A DNA stretch of 64,000 bases from Cryphonectria parasitica EP155 (lineage: Eukaryota > Ascomycota > Sordariomycetes > Diaporthales > Cryphonectriaceae), in assembly GCF_011745365.1 (NCBI RefSeq), contig NW_024468912.1:1302001-1366000 (forward strand). Reading direction: 5' to 3'. Below the pieces are notes generated by a model that saw nothing but the letters and a program-made list of their open reading frames with translations, had not been told where the DNA came from and did not search any database. Both the position numbers and the translations under genes were made by a program. This document shows positions 1 through 10,976 of the stretch, in pieces. Numbering within the stretch: position 1 is the first letter of the stretch; each line of letters begins with the position of its first letter.

Positions 1-1649
1 GCCGACAGACGTCGTCGTTCGTTGGAGTCCAGGACTGGAACGAATCGTGGCAATCACTTGAATATCCGCTTTCGCCTGGCAAACGACGGTTGTCGGCAAT
101 CGTGAGCAGAGAGGCAGGAGAGACAAAGAGGCGACGATGGCTGGACGTGACCTTCACACGGGAAAGAAGAGGCCGCTCATGCCTACTCCTGTGCAAGGCT
201 CATGAGGCGATTAGGGTAATGAATTAGAAAAAGTCGGTAGTTAGTGTCGGGAAGGATGGAAAGCGATAACCGTTATTTACAGCCCAGGATGAGTTCGGGG
301 GGCGCGCTCGGAGAACAGGCCTAGGACTGGTAATGATGGATCAGGACATGTGAATGAAAGATTGAAACTGGAGAGCACAAACGATGAACGATCCGAGAGA
401 CAACCTTGGCAAAAGCGAGAGCAGTCGATTGATCGATCGGTGGTGCAGGCCTCAGCGTGACCCGCGAGTAGCGTGCCACTAGGACAACTAGGACACTGGG
501 TGGGAGGCTGGAGCGGTATCTGACAGCAGGTTCACACAGGCTGAGCCCCCGGCCCATGGCCGAGAGATGGCCAACCAGAACGAGGCAAACCGCGGGAAAT
601 GTTACTGCCCAGAGCAGTTCGCGGCCGCTGTGTGTGCTATTCCTGGCCCTGCAATACTAGCGCATAGTGCCCAGGTACAACTGACAGGGGTCACGGGCGT
701 TAACAGCCCCCACAAACAGGGGCCTGCGGTCAAGCGATCAGGTCTCTTCTTGAACCAAGCACCTCGCTGCAGCAATCAGCCCAGAGGCCGGCAGCGCCTA
801 TATCCGAGTGGTTCTTACTCCATGGACTATGGTAGGGTACACACTGGGCAGTAACAATTGATCCCTGTATGGCTCGTACTTTTTTTTTGCAAGATGCACA
901 CTCCTCCGCCCCCAACCTCTCTGTTGGCTGTAAACGCAAGGCAATGCGAAACCCAACTGCAACAACAATAGTAATCTGTAACAGCATCGCGTTCTTCCTT
1001 CAGCAACAGAGAAGATCTGACCAACATTGTTAAGGATGTCATTGCCAGTCACTTCATTATGAGGCTCGCCGTTGACAGAACGGGACAACCTGGATATTCT
1101 GAAGTAACTATGCCAAGGATCATGAATCAGCTTGAACCGTCACTTCCGCTAGGCCAGTGACGGGGTCCAGGATCAGCTATCTGAGGTCACACTCGCATCT
1201 CTGCGGCTCCTCGACCAATTACACGAGGCCAGCAAGGTTAGTCAGCACACCATGAACATTCCTTTGGGGGGCTTTCATCTTGTCGAGAGAATGGTCACAG
1301 CACACTTAGCCCAACGACCACTTGGCCATGACATTGAACGGGACAAATATCGTTACTACCTAAGCACCGAGTTTTATTTCAGAAAAGCAGATTGATATTT
1401 ACTAGGCACGCCGCAATTGCCGCGTATGCTGATAGACGACTTCGATAAATATCATCATTCTTCGGCCAACTTCTATGCGTGCATCCTCTAGACTCATCTA
1501 AACTAGCTAATGCATATTATCGTTTAATATTATGAGCCTCTTCCTTTCATATTTCCTCACCATATCCAGCAATTACCATTTCCCCCTCCCTTCTCTGCTG
1601 TAAAGTGTATTCTCAGCGTTAAGCAACAAGATACCAATTGGAGCCAATA
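1..1649. other. Gene-free left flank
   Basis: No open frame here has convincing protein character, and no splice-compatible exons were seen. The last 150 bases are AT-rich and run into the TA target site of the transposon at 1650. No RNA gene was recognised. Confidence 0.5.
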
Positions 1650-1691
1650 AGTCAAAGCACCCCCTTCCGATCAACCTGGTCAACCACACCG
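1650..1691 (+). repeat. Left terminal inverted repeat of Fot1-like element
   Basis: This 42-base arm starts AGTCAAAGCACCCCC and ends GGTCAACCACACCG. It pairs with the right arm at 3422-3464. Confidence 0.92.
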
Positions 1692-1781
1692 CCTTTTCAA
1701 CCCCTCGATATATTTTTAATTTTCTTCATCAATCCTCTTCCAATTCACTTCAAACTTTCAGCATAGAGTAAATACAGTCCA

Positions 1782-3388
1782 ATGAAGCAGTTTACGAAAT
1801 CTGAAATCGTTGCCGCCCTCGAGGCTATCAAGACAGGCTGTTCTCTTCGCAAGGCCTCGATCGAATGGGGTATCCCTTATATAACACTTCAAAACCGTTT
1901 AACAGGCGTTCAGTCTCATCAGATAGGTGCTGAATCTTTTCAAAGGCTCTCTTCTATCCAAGAAAGAAAACTAGCTGAATGGATCCTGGTTCAGGAAAGC
2001 CTAGGGCTTCCACCAAGCCATTCAGAGTTGAGATTTTTCGCACGGAAGATCCTCCTCATCAAAGGAGATACTGAACCTCTTGGAAAGAGATGGATCCAGG
2101 GTTTTTTGAAGAGGAATCCAGAGATACAGGTCAGAAGGACTCGCCGGATGGCTTCTGAACGAACTAATGGAGCTACAACAGAGGTAATACGGCCTTGGTT
2201 CTATCTTTTCAATCTTCCTCGCATCCAAGCCATCAAGCCAGCTAATCGATGGAATATGGATAAAGCTGGGCTTATGGAGGGCCAAGGAGAGAATGGATTA
2301 GTTCTTGGAGGCTCCTCTTCACGTTCAATCCAAAGAAAAGAGCCTGGATCAAAAGCCTGGACCTCTTTCCTCGAGTGTATCTCAGCTACGGGAGCTCACC
2401 TCCTTCCTCTGGTGATTTTCAAAGGGCAAACTGTACAGCAGCAGTGGTTTCCTGTTGATTTGAAGCCTTTTAAGAGCTGGCAGTTCACTGCTACACCAAA
2501 CGGATGGACTAATGATAAAATGGTACTTGAATAGCTAGAAAAGATCTTCATCCCAGGCAGCCTACCAGCGGATCCCTCAGAGACCAGACTATTAGTCCTG
2601 AATGGCCACAACAGCCATAAAACTGACGAGTTTATGTGGCAATGCTATCAAAACAACATCCTGTTGATCTACTTGCCTCCTCATACTTCTCACGTACTTC
2701 AACCCCTCGATCTAGGGATCTTTTCATCCCTTAAACAAGCATACAGAAAGGAAGTCAGCAATATGAGCCAATGGGGGGATTCAACTATCGCAGGCAAGCG
2801 TTTATTCCTCAAGCACTATCGTCTAGCTCGTCTGGAAGGTCTTTCAAGCCAGAATATCAGATCTGGATGGAAAGCAACTGGTCTATGGCCCCTGAGACCC
2901 TCCAAAGCGCTCTTGAGCCCTCTTCTCCTCGAGAACAGTCAACCAAGCATTCAGAGCCAGTCAATTCAGCCTCAACACCATCAACAGTACCTAAGCTTCC
3001 CCCAAAAGCCTCGTCAAGCCAGCCTGTGGTTTTTTCAACGCCTCACAAGGCTAAACAGCTATATCACCAGCTACAGGAAACTCGGCAGCATCTTTCAACA
3101 GACTCAGGCCGCCGTATGCTATTCAGGAAGATAAAAAAGGCTTATGACGAGAGAGACCTCGAGTTTGCAAGGGCATTGGAGGAAAATCAGATGTTGAGGA
3201 AGCAGATTGAGGCGCTGAAGCCTAGTAAAAGAAGAAAGGTCGATGTAAGCCCGAATTCGAAGTTTGCAGGGATTGAGGATATACAGAGGGCTCTAAACGC
3301 AGTCAATCGAGATGAGGATAGTCTAGATGAAGAGAGCGGCCTTGAATTACCTATTGATGAGGAGGATTGCATCGTGGTGGGTGAATAG
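1782..3388 (+). pseudogene. Pogo/Fot1-type DDE transposase, inactivated
   Basis: In frame from the ATG at 1782, the protein has an N-terminal psq-type helix-turn-helix (about residues 5-45), a CENP-B/Tc5-type DNA-binding helix-turn-helix (about 50-115), and the start of a DDE_1 catalytic domain. That domain holds the first catalytic Asp in NMDKAG, where homologues usually have NMDE. A TAG at 2532-2534 interrupts it where family members carry Trp (EWL). Beyond the stop the same frame continues to about 2940. It includes VLNGHNSH, where the second catalytic Asp is Asn, and LQPLDLG with the third Asp. The C-terminal charged tail to 3388 lies in a different frame, so an indel sits near 2940-2990. 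The stop, the D-to-N and the E-to-K changes are all G-to-A on this strand. Two of the three are in TpG context, which fits RIP, although only a few sites are visible. Confidence 0.9.
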
Positions 3389-3421
3389 GATGAGTAAATC
3401 TATATGAAATATATATATATA

Positions 3422-3464
3422 CGGTGTGGTTGACCAGGGTGATCGGGAAGGGGGTGCTTTGACT
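3422..3464 (-). repeat. Right terminal inverted repeat of Fot1-like element
   Basis: This 43-base arm is complementary to 1650-1691 with one extra C and one mismatch. It is followed by TA at 3465-3466. Confidence 0.92.
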
Positions 3465-3772
3465 TATGTGTGTGCCATGGGAGATGACTGACGTCCCCTA
3501 AGATTCCACAGAGCATTTGATTCTTGCTCACAGTGAAGAAGCGCTCGAAATGTTGATCATCCCGCTATCTACTCGTCCCCGAGATCTTGGTCACCATGCG
3601 AAGACAAACCCCTTTTGGCCGTAAATCCAATGTGAGTACATACACTCACAGACTTGCTATAAGGAAATATGGTGAATATCCCAGCCTATAGGGACATCCT
3701 TTGCCTTATGTCGGAGGCGCAGTCCATGATGATAGGGGTCACAACTAAGTAATTACTTAAAGGGTATCTCTC

Positions 3773-3779
3773 TATAAAT
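3773..3779 (+). promoter_or_regulatory. TATA-like box before the small secreted candidate
   Basis: TATAAAT lies 139 bases upstream of the ATG at 3912, a plausible core-promoter position. It is a sequence match only. Confidence 0.35.
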
Positions 3780-3911
3780 TAGGGTAGCTCAACCCGTGCC
3801 GACAACATTTAGCGGTTTTTTTCGCTTTTGTCTTTTTTCATACCCAAATAAAAGTCATGCAAGAATCCAAGTCGCACTCTCTGAAATCCAGTTCCGCTCC
3901 AGTCTTGCGAA

Positions 3912-4218
3912 ATGCAAGTTTCTACGGTCTCATTCCTCTTCTTGGTCGGCCTGCTTGGGACAGCGCAGGCACGAAATGATGGCATCATGTGTACTGATGT
4001 GAGCATAAGAGGTCGCTTATCTAACTTTGCGGCTGACACCTGAAATGGGTGCAGAACATTTCTGTTCTTGCTTTGGAGTTCCATCAATGTGCTAAACTTT
4101 TATCCTCTCTGTCCAGGTGTGTTTTTCAGTTTCTTTCAGTGGGTCCAACTCGTTCTGTAACGATGCCATCTCATCTCTGCACATCTTTGCAAACCCGCAA
4201 TGCAACTTCTACCAGTGA
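3912..4218 (+). CDS. Candidate small secreted Cys-containing protein (62 aa)
   Basis: Exons are proposed at 3912-3998 and 4117-4218. The intron runs from GTGAGC to a pyrimidine-rich CTCTGTCCAG acceptor, in phase 0. Exon 1 encodes a good signal peptide (MQVSTVSFLFLVGLLGTAQA) followed by RNDGIMCTD. Exon 2 adds a 33-residue segment that ends ...NPQCNFYQ and then TGA. The predicted mature part is about 42 residues with four cysteines, an even number compatible with two disulphides. That is the usual look of a fungal effector or other small secreted protein, but I recognise no family. A competing acceptor at about 4050 would give a different C-terminus. The gene starts about 450 bp to the right of the dead transposon. 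The gene model is an inference from splice signals and the signal peptide. Confidence 0.5.
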
Positions 4219-4765
4219 TTTATGTTCATGGTAAGACTAGAATGAATCTTGTCCCTCGAATTTCTAACTTATTTTAACCACCGCAGAGAACTTGAGTTGG
4301 CCGAAGTGTCGAACACTTCTTCTCATGGTTCTGGGCCAGAGTCTGCGGCAGGATGCCCTAGAATGATGCTTACGGCTCATTCAGATGTGTCCTGCTGAAA
4401 TAGATACCAAAGAAGTCGTCCAAGAGTCTCTACAGCTGGGATGTGACTGTCATTGATTCACATTGCTATTTCCTCACTTTTCAACATCAAAAATGTCTAT
4501 AACTGGAAATTAACTATTGTCTGACATTTATCGTATTGTTTATTCTATTCCAGCTGGGCCTTTATATCGGATAAAAACCTGACAACCGCTTTGTTTCCCA
4601 AGCACGCTCGAAGGGACAATTGAAGGGGCAACAACATTGGCTTCAAAAACTATCAGGGCTTTCTCTTACCATCCCTATTCTCTATTTTCTTTCCAAATTC
4701 GGACACTGTCTTTTCCTCATCTCCACCGTCAAAGAGACTCCCTTCTTGCCATCGTCACCGCCAAA
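4219..4765. other. Spacer, 3' side of secreted candidate and BIR leader
   Basis: No gene was seen. A GTAAG...CCGCAG pair at about 4230-4287 could be an untranslated intron of the preceding transcript. Confidence 0.35.
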
Positions 4766-5500
4766 ATGGAGCAATCATCACTGCAAGCCGATCTTGAGCA
4801 GTACTTGCAATACCACAACCGCCTCGCCTCCTTCGTCGACTGGCCCCTCGAGTGGGAAGCCAATCAAGACAAGCCCACCCCCGAGACCTTCGCCCGCGCC
4901 GGGTTTTTCTTCCATCCCTCTCCGCCGAACCTTCCCGACAACGTCGTCTGCCCCTGCTGCAAGATCTTCCTCGACACATGGGACCCCAATGACGATCCGA
5001 TGCGCGAGCACAAGCTACGGTCGCCAATGTGCGAGTTCGTGAAAACATGCGCGGGAACACGTTGCTCTGGCGAGGGTCTGGATGAAGTCGAGAACGAGAA
5101 CATGGTCACGGCGCACAAAGGGAGCGAGGCGAGCGAGGGAATTACTTTGAAACTCGCGTCGCCTGTGTCAACGAGTACCTCTGACGAGGTCCAAAGTACG
5201 ATCATGGTTGATGGCGGCGCAACGAAGAGAGGTGAACACGGTGGCACCAGAGGCGCCGGAGGTGCCCGAGGTACTAGAGGCACGAGGGGTTCGAGATGCA
5301 CAAGGGGAACGAGAGGAGGGAGAGGTACTCGAGGACTCAGGGGTTCCAGAGGTACCAGAAGTGCACGAGGAGCTAGAGGAAGGAGAGGGCCCAGAGCCAC
5401 CAGAGGCTCTCAAGGCGCCAGAGGCACTTCAGGTCGTGGCGGAGGCAGCGGCCACACAACACCCACACAGCCCGATGACGACTACATTCCTCTTTCCTGA
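4766..5500 (+). CDS. Single-BIR domain protein with Arg/Gly-rich tail
   Basis: This is a 244-aa single-exon gene. The ATG at 4766 sits in a strong context (CAAAATGG), and no earlier in-frame ATG exists. Residues 18-93 are a baculoviral IAP repeat: RLASFVDWP opens the fold, and the zinc ligands C62, C65, H82 and C89 have exact C-x2-C-x16-H-x6-C spacing. Fungal Bir1/survivin relatives act in the chromosomal passenger complex, but those normally have two BIRs and are much longer, so the role here is open. Residues 93-155 are plain linker. From about 155 to 225 the protein is a repetitive GTRG/GARG tract read from a degenerate repeat, ending in PDDDYIPLS. Arg in the BIR part uses mainly CGN codons, whereas the tail uses mainly AGA/AGG. 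The +1 frame across the tail reads as an acidic PEVPEV-type sequence with typical GAG/GTG usage. An old frameshift is therefore possible. Confidence 0.85.
   Translation: MEQSSLQADLEQYLQYHNRLASFVDWPLEWEANQDKPTPETFARAGFFFHPSPPNLPDNVVCPCCKIFLDTWDPNDDPMREHKLRSPMCEFVKTCAGTRCSGEGLDEVENENMVTAHKGSEASEGITLKLASPVSTSTSDEVQSTIMVDGGATKRGEHGGTRGAGGARGTRGTRGSRCTRGTRGGRGTRGLRGSRGTRSARGARGRRGPRATRGSQGARGTSGRGGGSGHTTPTQPDDDYIPLS
5250..5455 (+). repeat. Degenerate coding minisatellite in the BIR gene tail
   Basis: Purine-rich near-repeats built on (A/C)GAGG(T/C)-like units encode the Arg-Gly tract. Several frames on both strands lack stops across this stretch, as expected of a repeat-derived sequence. Confidence 0.6.
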
Positions 5501-6921
5501 GTTGTCTACATACTACAGACAGCATAGCTTCACAACAACTGGTAGCAGAGCGTGCATTGTGGTAGGAATTTGGCTTAGTCACTAGGCCATCATGCTTACC
5601 GAGAGGCCGTGAACTCTCGAAATCCAACTCTGACACTCAAGGTACATTAGCAACTCACAAGCTTTACCTAATGTTATGTGACTAACTCTAGCCAAAGAAC
5701 GTGCAGCATATGTCTACATACTACTGTATTACCATGGTTTGGGGGACCCACACAAGACTGGACAGTCGACATTCGACTCTTTGGATCTGTGACGAGGTCT
5801 CTCCTTCACGCTCACCAAAGATGATAACATAAACATGGCGGAGAGGAGGACATGTGACGAATATCGCAGATACACAACGAGGCTGTGTTCGAGGCAGAAT
5901 AAAATCCTCGGTGTGCAAGATGCTGAGTTTGAGTTCAGTTTTGATGAACAATAAAGAATGTTTTGATTTGGTCTGGTCAGTCATAGATAGAACGGGCACC
6001 ATGGATTAGACGTCGAGGTCTGGCAGCAGTTCGAGTCAATATTGTTGGTATTGTGAATCTGCCTTCCTGAAAATAATTCTATTCTCTGTCAACTCCAACG
6101 GCAGTCTTCTCTGACCGGCCGGGTGGTCTTAATCTTGATATACAAATGCAAGTCCCTTTGCCCGCACCGTCATCATGAACAGCGCATGAGCAATTGTTGT
6201 GACTACTCGAAAGAACTTGTTCCATTTTCTTTTGGGTATTGGTCAATGGACCTTACACGAAGGATCACACGTAGTTTTTGTACGAATAGGAAAGCTGAAT
6301 ATCGAGCGCTCTAATAAGATTTACGAGAGGCGTAAAAAGAGTTGAACCCCACTGATGGATTTTGGTGGAGTTGACCAAGGGAATCAGCCCTCTGAGCAGA
6401 ATGGGCCAATCTTATGAAGATCTTTCTTGCCAGGCAACATGTTTGCAGGTCGAGCAGAGCGCCCGAGGCTGGTTGGTACTTACATAGTACATTGGTGAGT
6501 ACCTGAGTAGGTAAGTACCAGTAAGTATGCTTCTTTGAACGTGAACTTGAAGTTGATGTTGGTTTGGGGCTAGCAGGGAGACCCCCTGCCTCTAGCAATG
6601 TAGCGTCTGCAGGCGCTGGTGAACTCAGCTTGCTTATATAAGCATTGATATTACTTCAGCTTGCCGTTTGCTGAGCTCGCCTTCCTTCGTGTCCTACATA
6701 CTGCAGACCCAAGTTAAGAGGCCTGTCTCCTCATCCACACGCCAACCAACCTCGACCTCGACCTTTTGGGGCCTTGCACGGCATTCCTTGGAGATTCCTT
6801 GTCTCCACACCCGGCAAAGACGGCTTGACGTTCTGCAGTCCCCATTGATTATTTCTCTCCGACACGTCGTCCTCCTTTTGTGACGAAACCTCAGGCTCAC
6901 GGCGGCACAACATTCTTCAAG
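5501..6921. other. Intergenic region
   Basis: Short open frames on both strands show no domain, no signal peptide and no splice-supported extension. The region upstream of 6922 probably holds the MED18 promoter and leader. Confidence 0.45.
6635..6642 (+). promoter_or_regulatory. TATA-like box, possible MED18 promoter
   Basis: TATATAAG-like sequence lies about 280 bases upstream of the MED18 ATG. This is weak positional evidence only. Confidence 0.25.
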
Positions 6922-7911
6922 ATGTATGAGCTGTTCATGACCGCGTTCATCAATGATGCCGACCATGATGCGTTGGTGTCCATTCTCAGCGGCTATACTT
7001 GGGATGACTCTCGCCAGCGCATCTACCGCGTCCTGCACTTTGCTGGCGCGAATCCCAACCAGCCCAAGCCCATTACAAAGAGAAACCACATCTACGGCGT
7101 CCCACCAGAGCCCGATATCTTCTCTCTTGGCCTTCCAAATACTGATATCCCTCCCCTCATGCCATCAGGCCACATAGACCCTGCATGGAAGGAGCTGAGC
7201 GAGATCCTGAAAAGGTTGGTCCGCACATTTATGATGGCAGCTTGTATCGAGACACGCGAGCAAAGCTAACCTGGGCCCTGCAGGCAGTCGTACACCATGA
7301 CCACGCGCCATTTGGTTCACAAGGACCGTCACTTTGGCAAATCCGAGCCGATACCTGACAACTATTTCAGCGTCAACCCTGGCGCGCTGTTCTGGAGCGA
7401 GATTCCTGACCCTGCTAGTGTCGCGGGCGGCCAATCTCTCATTATGCAGCGCAAAAAGATCGAGCTTTATGACCAGCTCAACCTTCCCCTGATACTGACT
7501 GAAAACGACTTCATCTACAAGGGTGAACACATTGAAGAGAGCCACGACATCTACCACCGGGACAATCCCGTTGAGTTTCACCTGGTTCGCTGCTACAGAG
7601 TGCCTGCCATGGCTGATGGCGGCAAGAACGCCCCATCCACCACTCTCCCGGCCTTTGATTCACTAGAGATGGTCAGTCCTGGCAAGTGGATGCTCACCGT
7701 CGTCTCGTATGTCCTGGACGACCACACACCCGACAAGATGCAGGCCGCTCGTGACGCGCTCATCAAGGTCAAGGACGACCTGGCCCCGTGTGGAATCACG
7801 TTCAAGGAAATTGACCGCAGACACTACGACACGCAGCTGGCGGCCTCGCGCAAGCCCACCTCGCAGGCTCTGGGTATGAACCAATCGCTGGCTGGAGGAG
7901 CTGTACGATAA
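6922..7911 (+). CDS. MED18: Mediator complex subunit 18 (Srb5)
   Basis: Exons are 6922-7214 and 7284-7911. The 69-nt intron has donor GTTGGT, branch site GCTAAC at about 7265 and acceptor CTGCAG, and the joined product is 306 aa. The start MYELFMTAFINDADHDA matches the conserved opening of fungal Med18 proteins, followed by a WDDSRQRIYRVLHFAG segment and a C-terminal half containing EFHLVRCYRVP and GKWMLTVVSYV. Med18 belongs to the Mediator head module, where it pairs with Med20 and contacts RNA polymerase II in the nucleus. An in-frame extension to 6880 has no ATG of its own, so 6922 is chosen. The length is normal for filamentous fungi. This is an ordinary housekeeping gene. Confidence 0.85.
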
Positions 7912-9018
7912 GAGAGACGGGTCACCCACCTAAGCTGCCACCTAGACGGACGGTGCTTTTCCCCGTCTTCATTATAGTGGTGCCAGCGAAAAGGAGTTTG
8001 TTGGGTCACCACTAATAAAAGAGCTGACCTACCGCAATTCCGGGAGAGTCAAATAGCCTCTTGTGACGCCTTTCAAAGGGGAGGCTGTCAATGGTGCCGC
8101 GATGGGGCGCGCCACCTCGCCAAGACTTGGATTCAAAGGCCGAGGCGAGAAGCTCTGATAGCTGATGGCCCCTGTCTGGACGAATCCCGTCCTATAGGAG
8201 ATGATACACTCGGTCTACCCGTCTCGTCTCTCATCATGCCTTCTCTCCGACAGCTACAAGAGAGGCATTCCCCTCCACGCTTGGCGTGCTGTCTTTTGAA
8301 GCACCGAGCTACGGAACTCTGGATTTCGGATTTCTTCTCGGCTAGCATTTACGCTGGCTGTCGAGACCTTGATCTAGGGCCGGGACTGTGTTGACTACTA
8401 AGACACACGCTGTGGAAGCAGGCTGTCTCCACCGAGACTGGTAGCTCCACCGACGATTTGTGGACTCTGCCAAAGGGCCGATAAGCACGGCTTACACAGA
8501 CTGCGACTACGCAAACGCACGTGATGGCTTCGGAAGCTATATGACGGGCCGCCTTCGGCATCTTTTAGATGGCTGTTGGGAATGATCCAGGCCAAATCGC
8601 TGGCTCGGCCCACGAGGCTTCCCTGAATGCCGCGTCTTGAATATCAGGATATGACAATGAACATGCGCCTCCGAGCTGTTTCTTCGAAATTCACACGCAA
8701 CATCTCAATGATTTACCTCCAGTTTCTTTTCTTTTCTTCCACTACCCATCTGGACTCTCATGTTCGGCACGAGGTAGCAACTGTCGAAATCAGTATTGCC
8801 ATTGAACACCCGTGATAACAACATCGTCACGCATCAGTAAATGCTCAAGTGTTATCGAAGAGTTACGTATGCATGGTCACACGCAAATACAAGTAGGATT
8901 TTCCTATGTACAGTGGGAAGTAAACAACAGTGCTGATCACAAATGAAACGTAGGTATATGTGCAGAGTCGGTCAGCATCTCTTTTTTCACGATGACTTTG
9001 CCAAATTCACTTGGCTCC
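7912..9018. other. Intergenic, convergent gene ends
   Basis: This stretch lies between the 3' end of MED18 and the 3' end of the minus-strand sedolisin. No convincing gene was seen in it. Confidence 0.45.
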
Positions 9019-10976
9019 TCACGTGTCACTGCTCACAGCCAACAGAGAAGTGAAGACAGGCGTGCCCAGTCCAGTCACTGGATCCCATCCACTGACCGCA
9101 TCGAAGCCGGCACCGCTGATACCAGGGCATCCTGAGTTGGAGCCGCTCGTGATATCGGTCAGGGCGCTGCTTGCATTGGTGTACAGCCAGGGGTTCAGGA
9201 AGCCCAGGCCAGCCTTTCCGTTGGCAATACGGTCGCTGTTCACCAGCTGGATGACGCTGGCGAAAGTGGGAGTGGCGCAGCTGGTGCCGTCGACCAGTTC
9301 GCTCCTGCCGTCAACGACGATGACAAAGTCAGTGGCCTGGGCCGAAACGTCGGGGTACGCACGGCCGCTGGCGTTGAAGTAGGCGGTCACGGAGTCGTGG
9401 GTGGTGTCGTCGGTCAGCCAGGCGTCAACAGCGGCGGCCTGGTAGCTGGGCTGGCCAAAGAGCGAGGAGAAGCCACCGCCGGAGTCGGTCCAGGCGGACT
9501 CGGGACTCTGGCCGGTGGTGCCGCCGACGGTGGTCACCCACGGGCAGGAGGCGGGGAAGCTGACGGCGAACTCCTTGACGCCGTCCGAAACGCAGGTGCC
9601 GGTGGCACCGACACCCGAATCGCCGGACGCGACGAGAATGGAGACGCCACGGGCGCCGAGTTGGGAGAAGAGATCACAGGCCGTGGTGGCGTAGTCGTCA
9701 GGGACAGTGGACTCGTCGTCACCGTACGAGATGGAGAGGGTGTTGGGGAGGTCCGAGTCGTCCAGATCGAGGAGGTAGTCGAGGAACTCGACGTAGGGCT
9801 CGTTGGTGTTGGTACCAGAGCCGACCCACTCGCCCAGGCCGCCAGTGGAGTAGAAGTTGAGCGGGATGTCCTCAGTGATGGCGCGGGCGTACTGGATGTC
9901 GAGGTTGGCCTCGTCACCGGCCTCAGAGGCGGCCGTGGGACACTCGCCGTCGTTCACCACGACACAGGTGAAGGATTCGCCAGTGTTGCCCTCGACGGCG
10001 TAATCAGCCAGGAAGGTCTTGAGATCCGAGGCAATAGCATATTGCTCGCTAACAAGGAGATTTGTCGTCAGCTGATTTTGTTTCTTCTCATCAAAAGACG
10101 AATACTATACTAGACCATCCAGATACTTACAGGAAACCAGCAATACCGAACAGACCGGTAGTGTACGTATCGGCATCAGAGAAGTCGTACAGGTTGGCCA
10201 GGCAAGTTGGGTCAACGTACGAGGCGCAGCCCGTGACTGCGTCAATATCTTCACTGGACACAGAAGACTTGTCGAAGGGGCGGACGCCAGAAATGGTGGA
10301 CTTGTAGCTGCGGAAGCCGAAGAAGGTTGTGGGCTGCACCATGTCGACGTGTCCCTTGAGAACGGTGGGAAGGCTGAACTCCAGAGTGCGGAGAACGGTC
10401 TCGCCAGACTCAGCATTGTCTTTAAAACGTATGTTAGCAACTGGACTTTCTCGGGCTGATCAACAGCCGCGGGACAAGAAAGCCACACTTACAGAAAGCG
10501 CTGTACTCGGCATCAAGCAGTCTCTCGATCTGTGCGACGCTCGCCTCAACGATGACGGAGTCCCCACGGTTTGAGAACTTGGCAGAACCCACCAGGCCCT
10601 CGCTCTCGAGCCACTGCATAACCATGCTGCCAGACTCGTCCTTGGGCGCGATGATACCATCGATGGCCTTCTGGCTCATATGGGCACCATACATGGAGTG
10701 GCCAGGCGTGGCGATGTTCATGGCCGTCTCGTAGAACTTATCCATGTCCTGGTGGACGAGGTGCATACGGAGGCGAATGGTCGCGGCGTCCTTGTCAACG
10801 GCACGAGTCTCGTCCTGCACCCAACCCCGAGGGGGCGAGGAGAGGGACTCGACGACGGCCTTGGTGTAGACATCCTGGCTGCTGCCGCTGGTGGACCACA
10901 CATGACTGAGGGTTGGGAAGGAGAGGGCGGTGCTGGTGAGTGCCAGCAGCACCGCGGCTCTCTGGACGAGACCCAT
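9019..10976 (-). CDS. Secreted sedolisin (S53) tripeptidyl-peptidase
   Basis: Three exons (10493-10976, 10131-10419, 9019-10048) with GTAAGT donors and introns of 73 and 82 nt give 600 aa. The start at 10976 has context ACCACCATGG. Residues 1-19 form a signal peptide (MGLVQRAAVLLALTSTALS). A pro-kumamolisin activation domain (about 30-190) precedes the catalytic domain. The charge-relay residues are visible: Glu304 and Asp308 in EANLDIQYA, Asp401 in ASGDSGVG and Ser514 in DGTSCATP. The C-terminal calcium-site sequences LTDITSG and GWDPVTGLG are also present. Such enzymes are secreted acid peptidases that remove tripeptides from protein N-termini and serve nutrition at low pH. Length, catalytic set and prodomain are all complete, so an active enzyme is expected. 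Confidence 0.93.

Larger units (their letters stand above)
1650..3464 (+). mobile_element. Fot1/pogo-type DNA transposon, full length, inactive
   Basis: The element is 1,815 bp, close to the usual Fot1 size of about 1.9 kb. It is bounded by terminal inverted repeats at 1650-1691 and 3422-3464, which match over 42/43 bases apart from one indel and one substitution and start AGTCAAAGCACCCCC. A TA dinucleotide lies just outside each end (1648-1649 and 3465-3466), the target duplication expected of the Tc1/mariner-pogo superfamily. Inside is one transposase gene, broken by a stop and a frameshift. Intact ends with damaged coding sequence mean this copy is non-autonomous, although it could in principle be moved by a transposase supplied elsewhere. 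Confidence 0.93.

Noticed and set aside
4864..5400. 178-aa minus-strand frame of Leu/Pro repeats opposite the BIR gene
   Set aside because: It is a mirror of the coding repeat in the BIR gene tail; no start context or domain.
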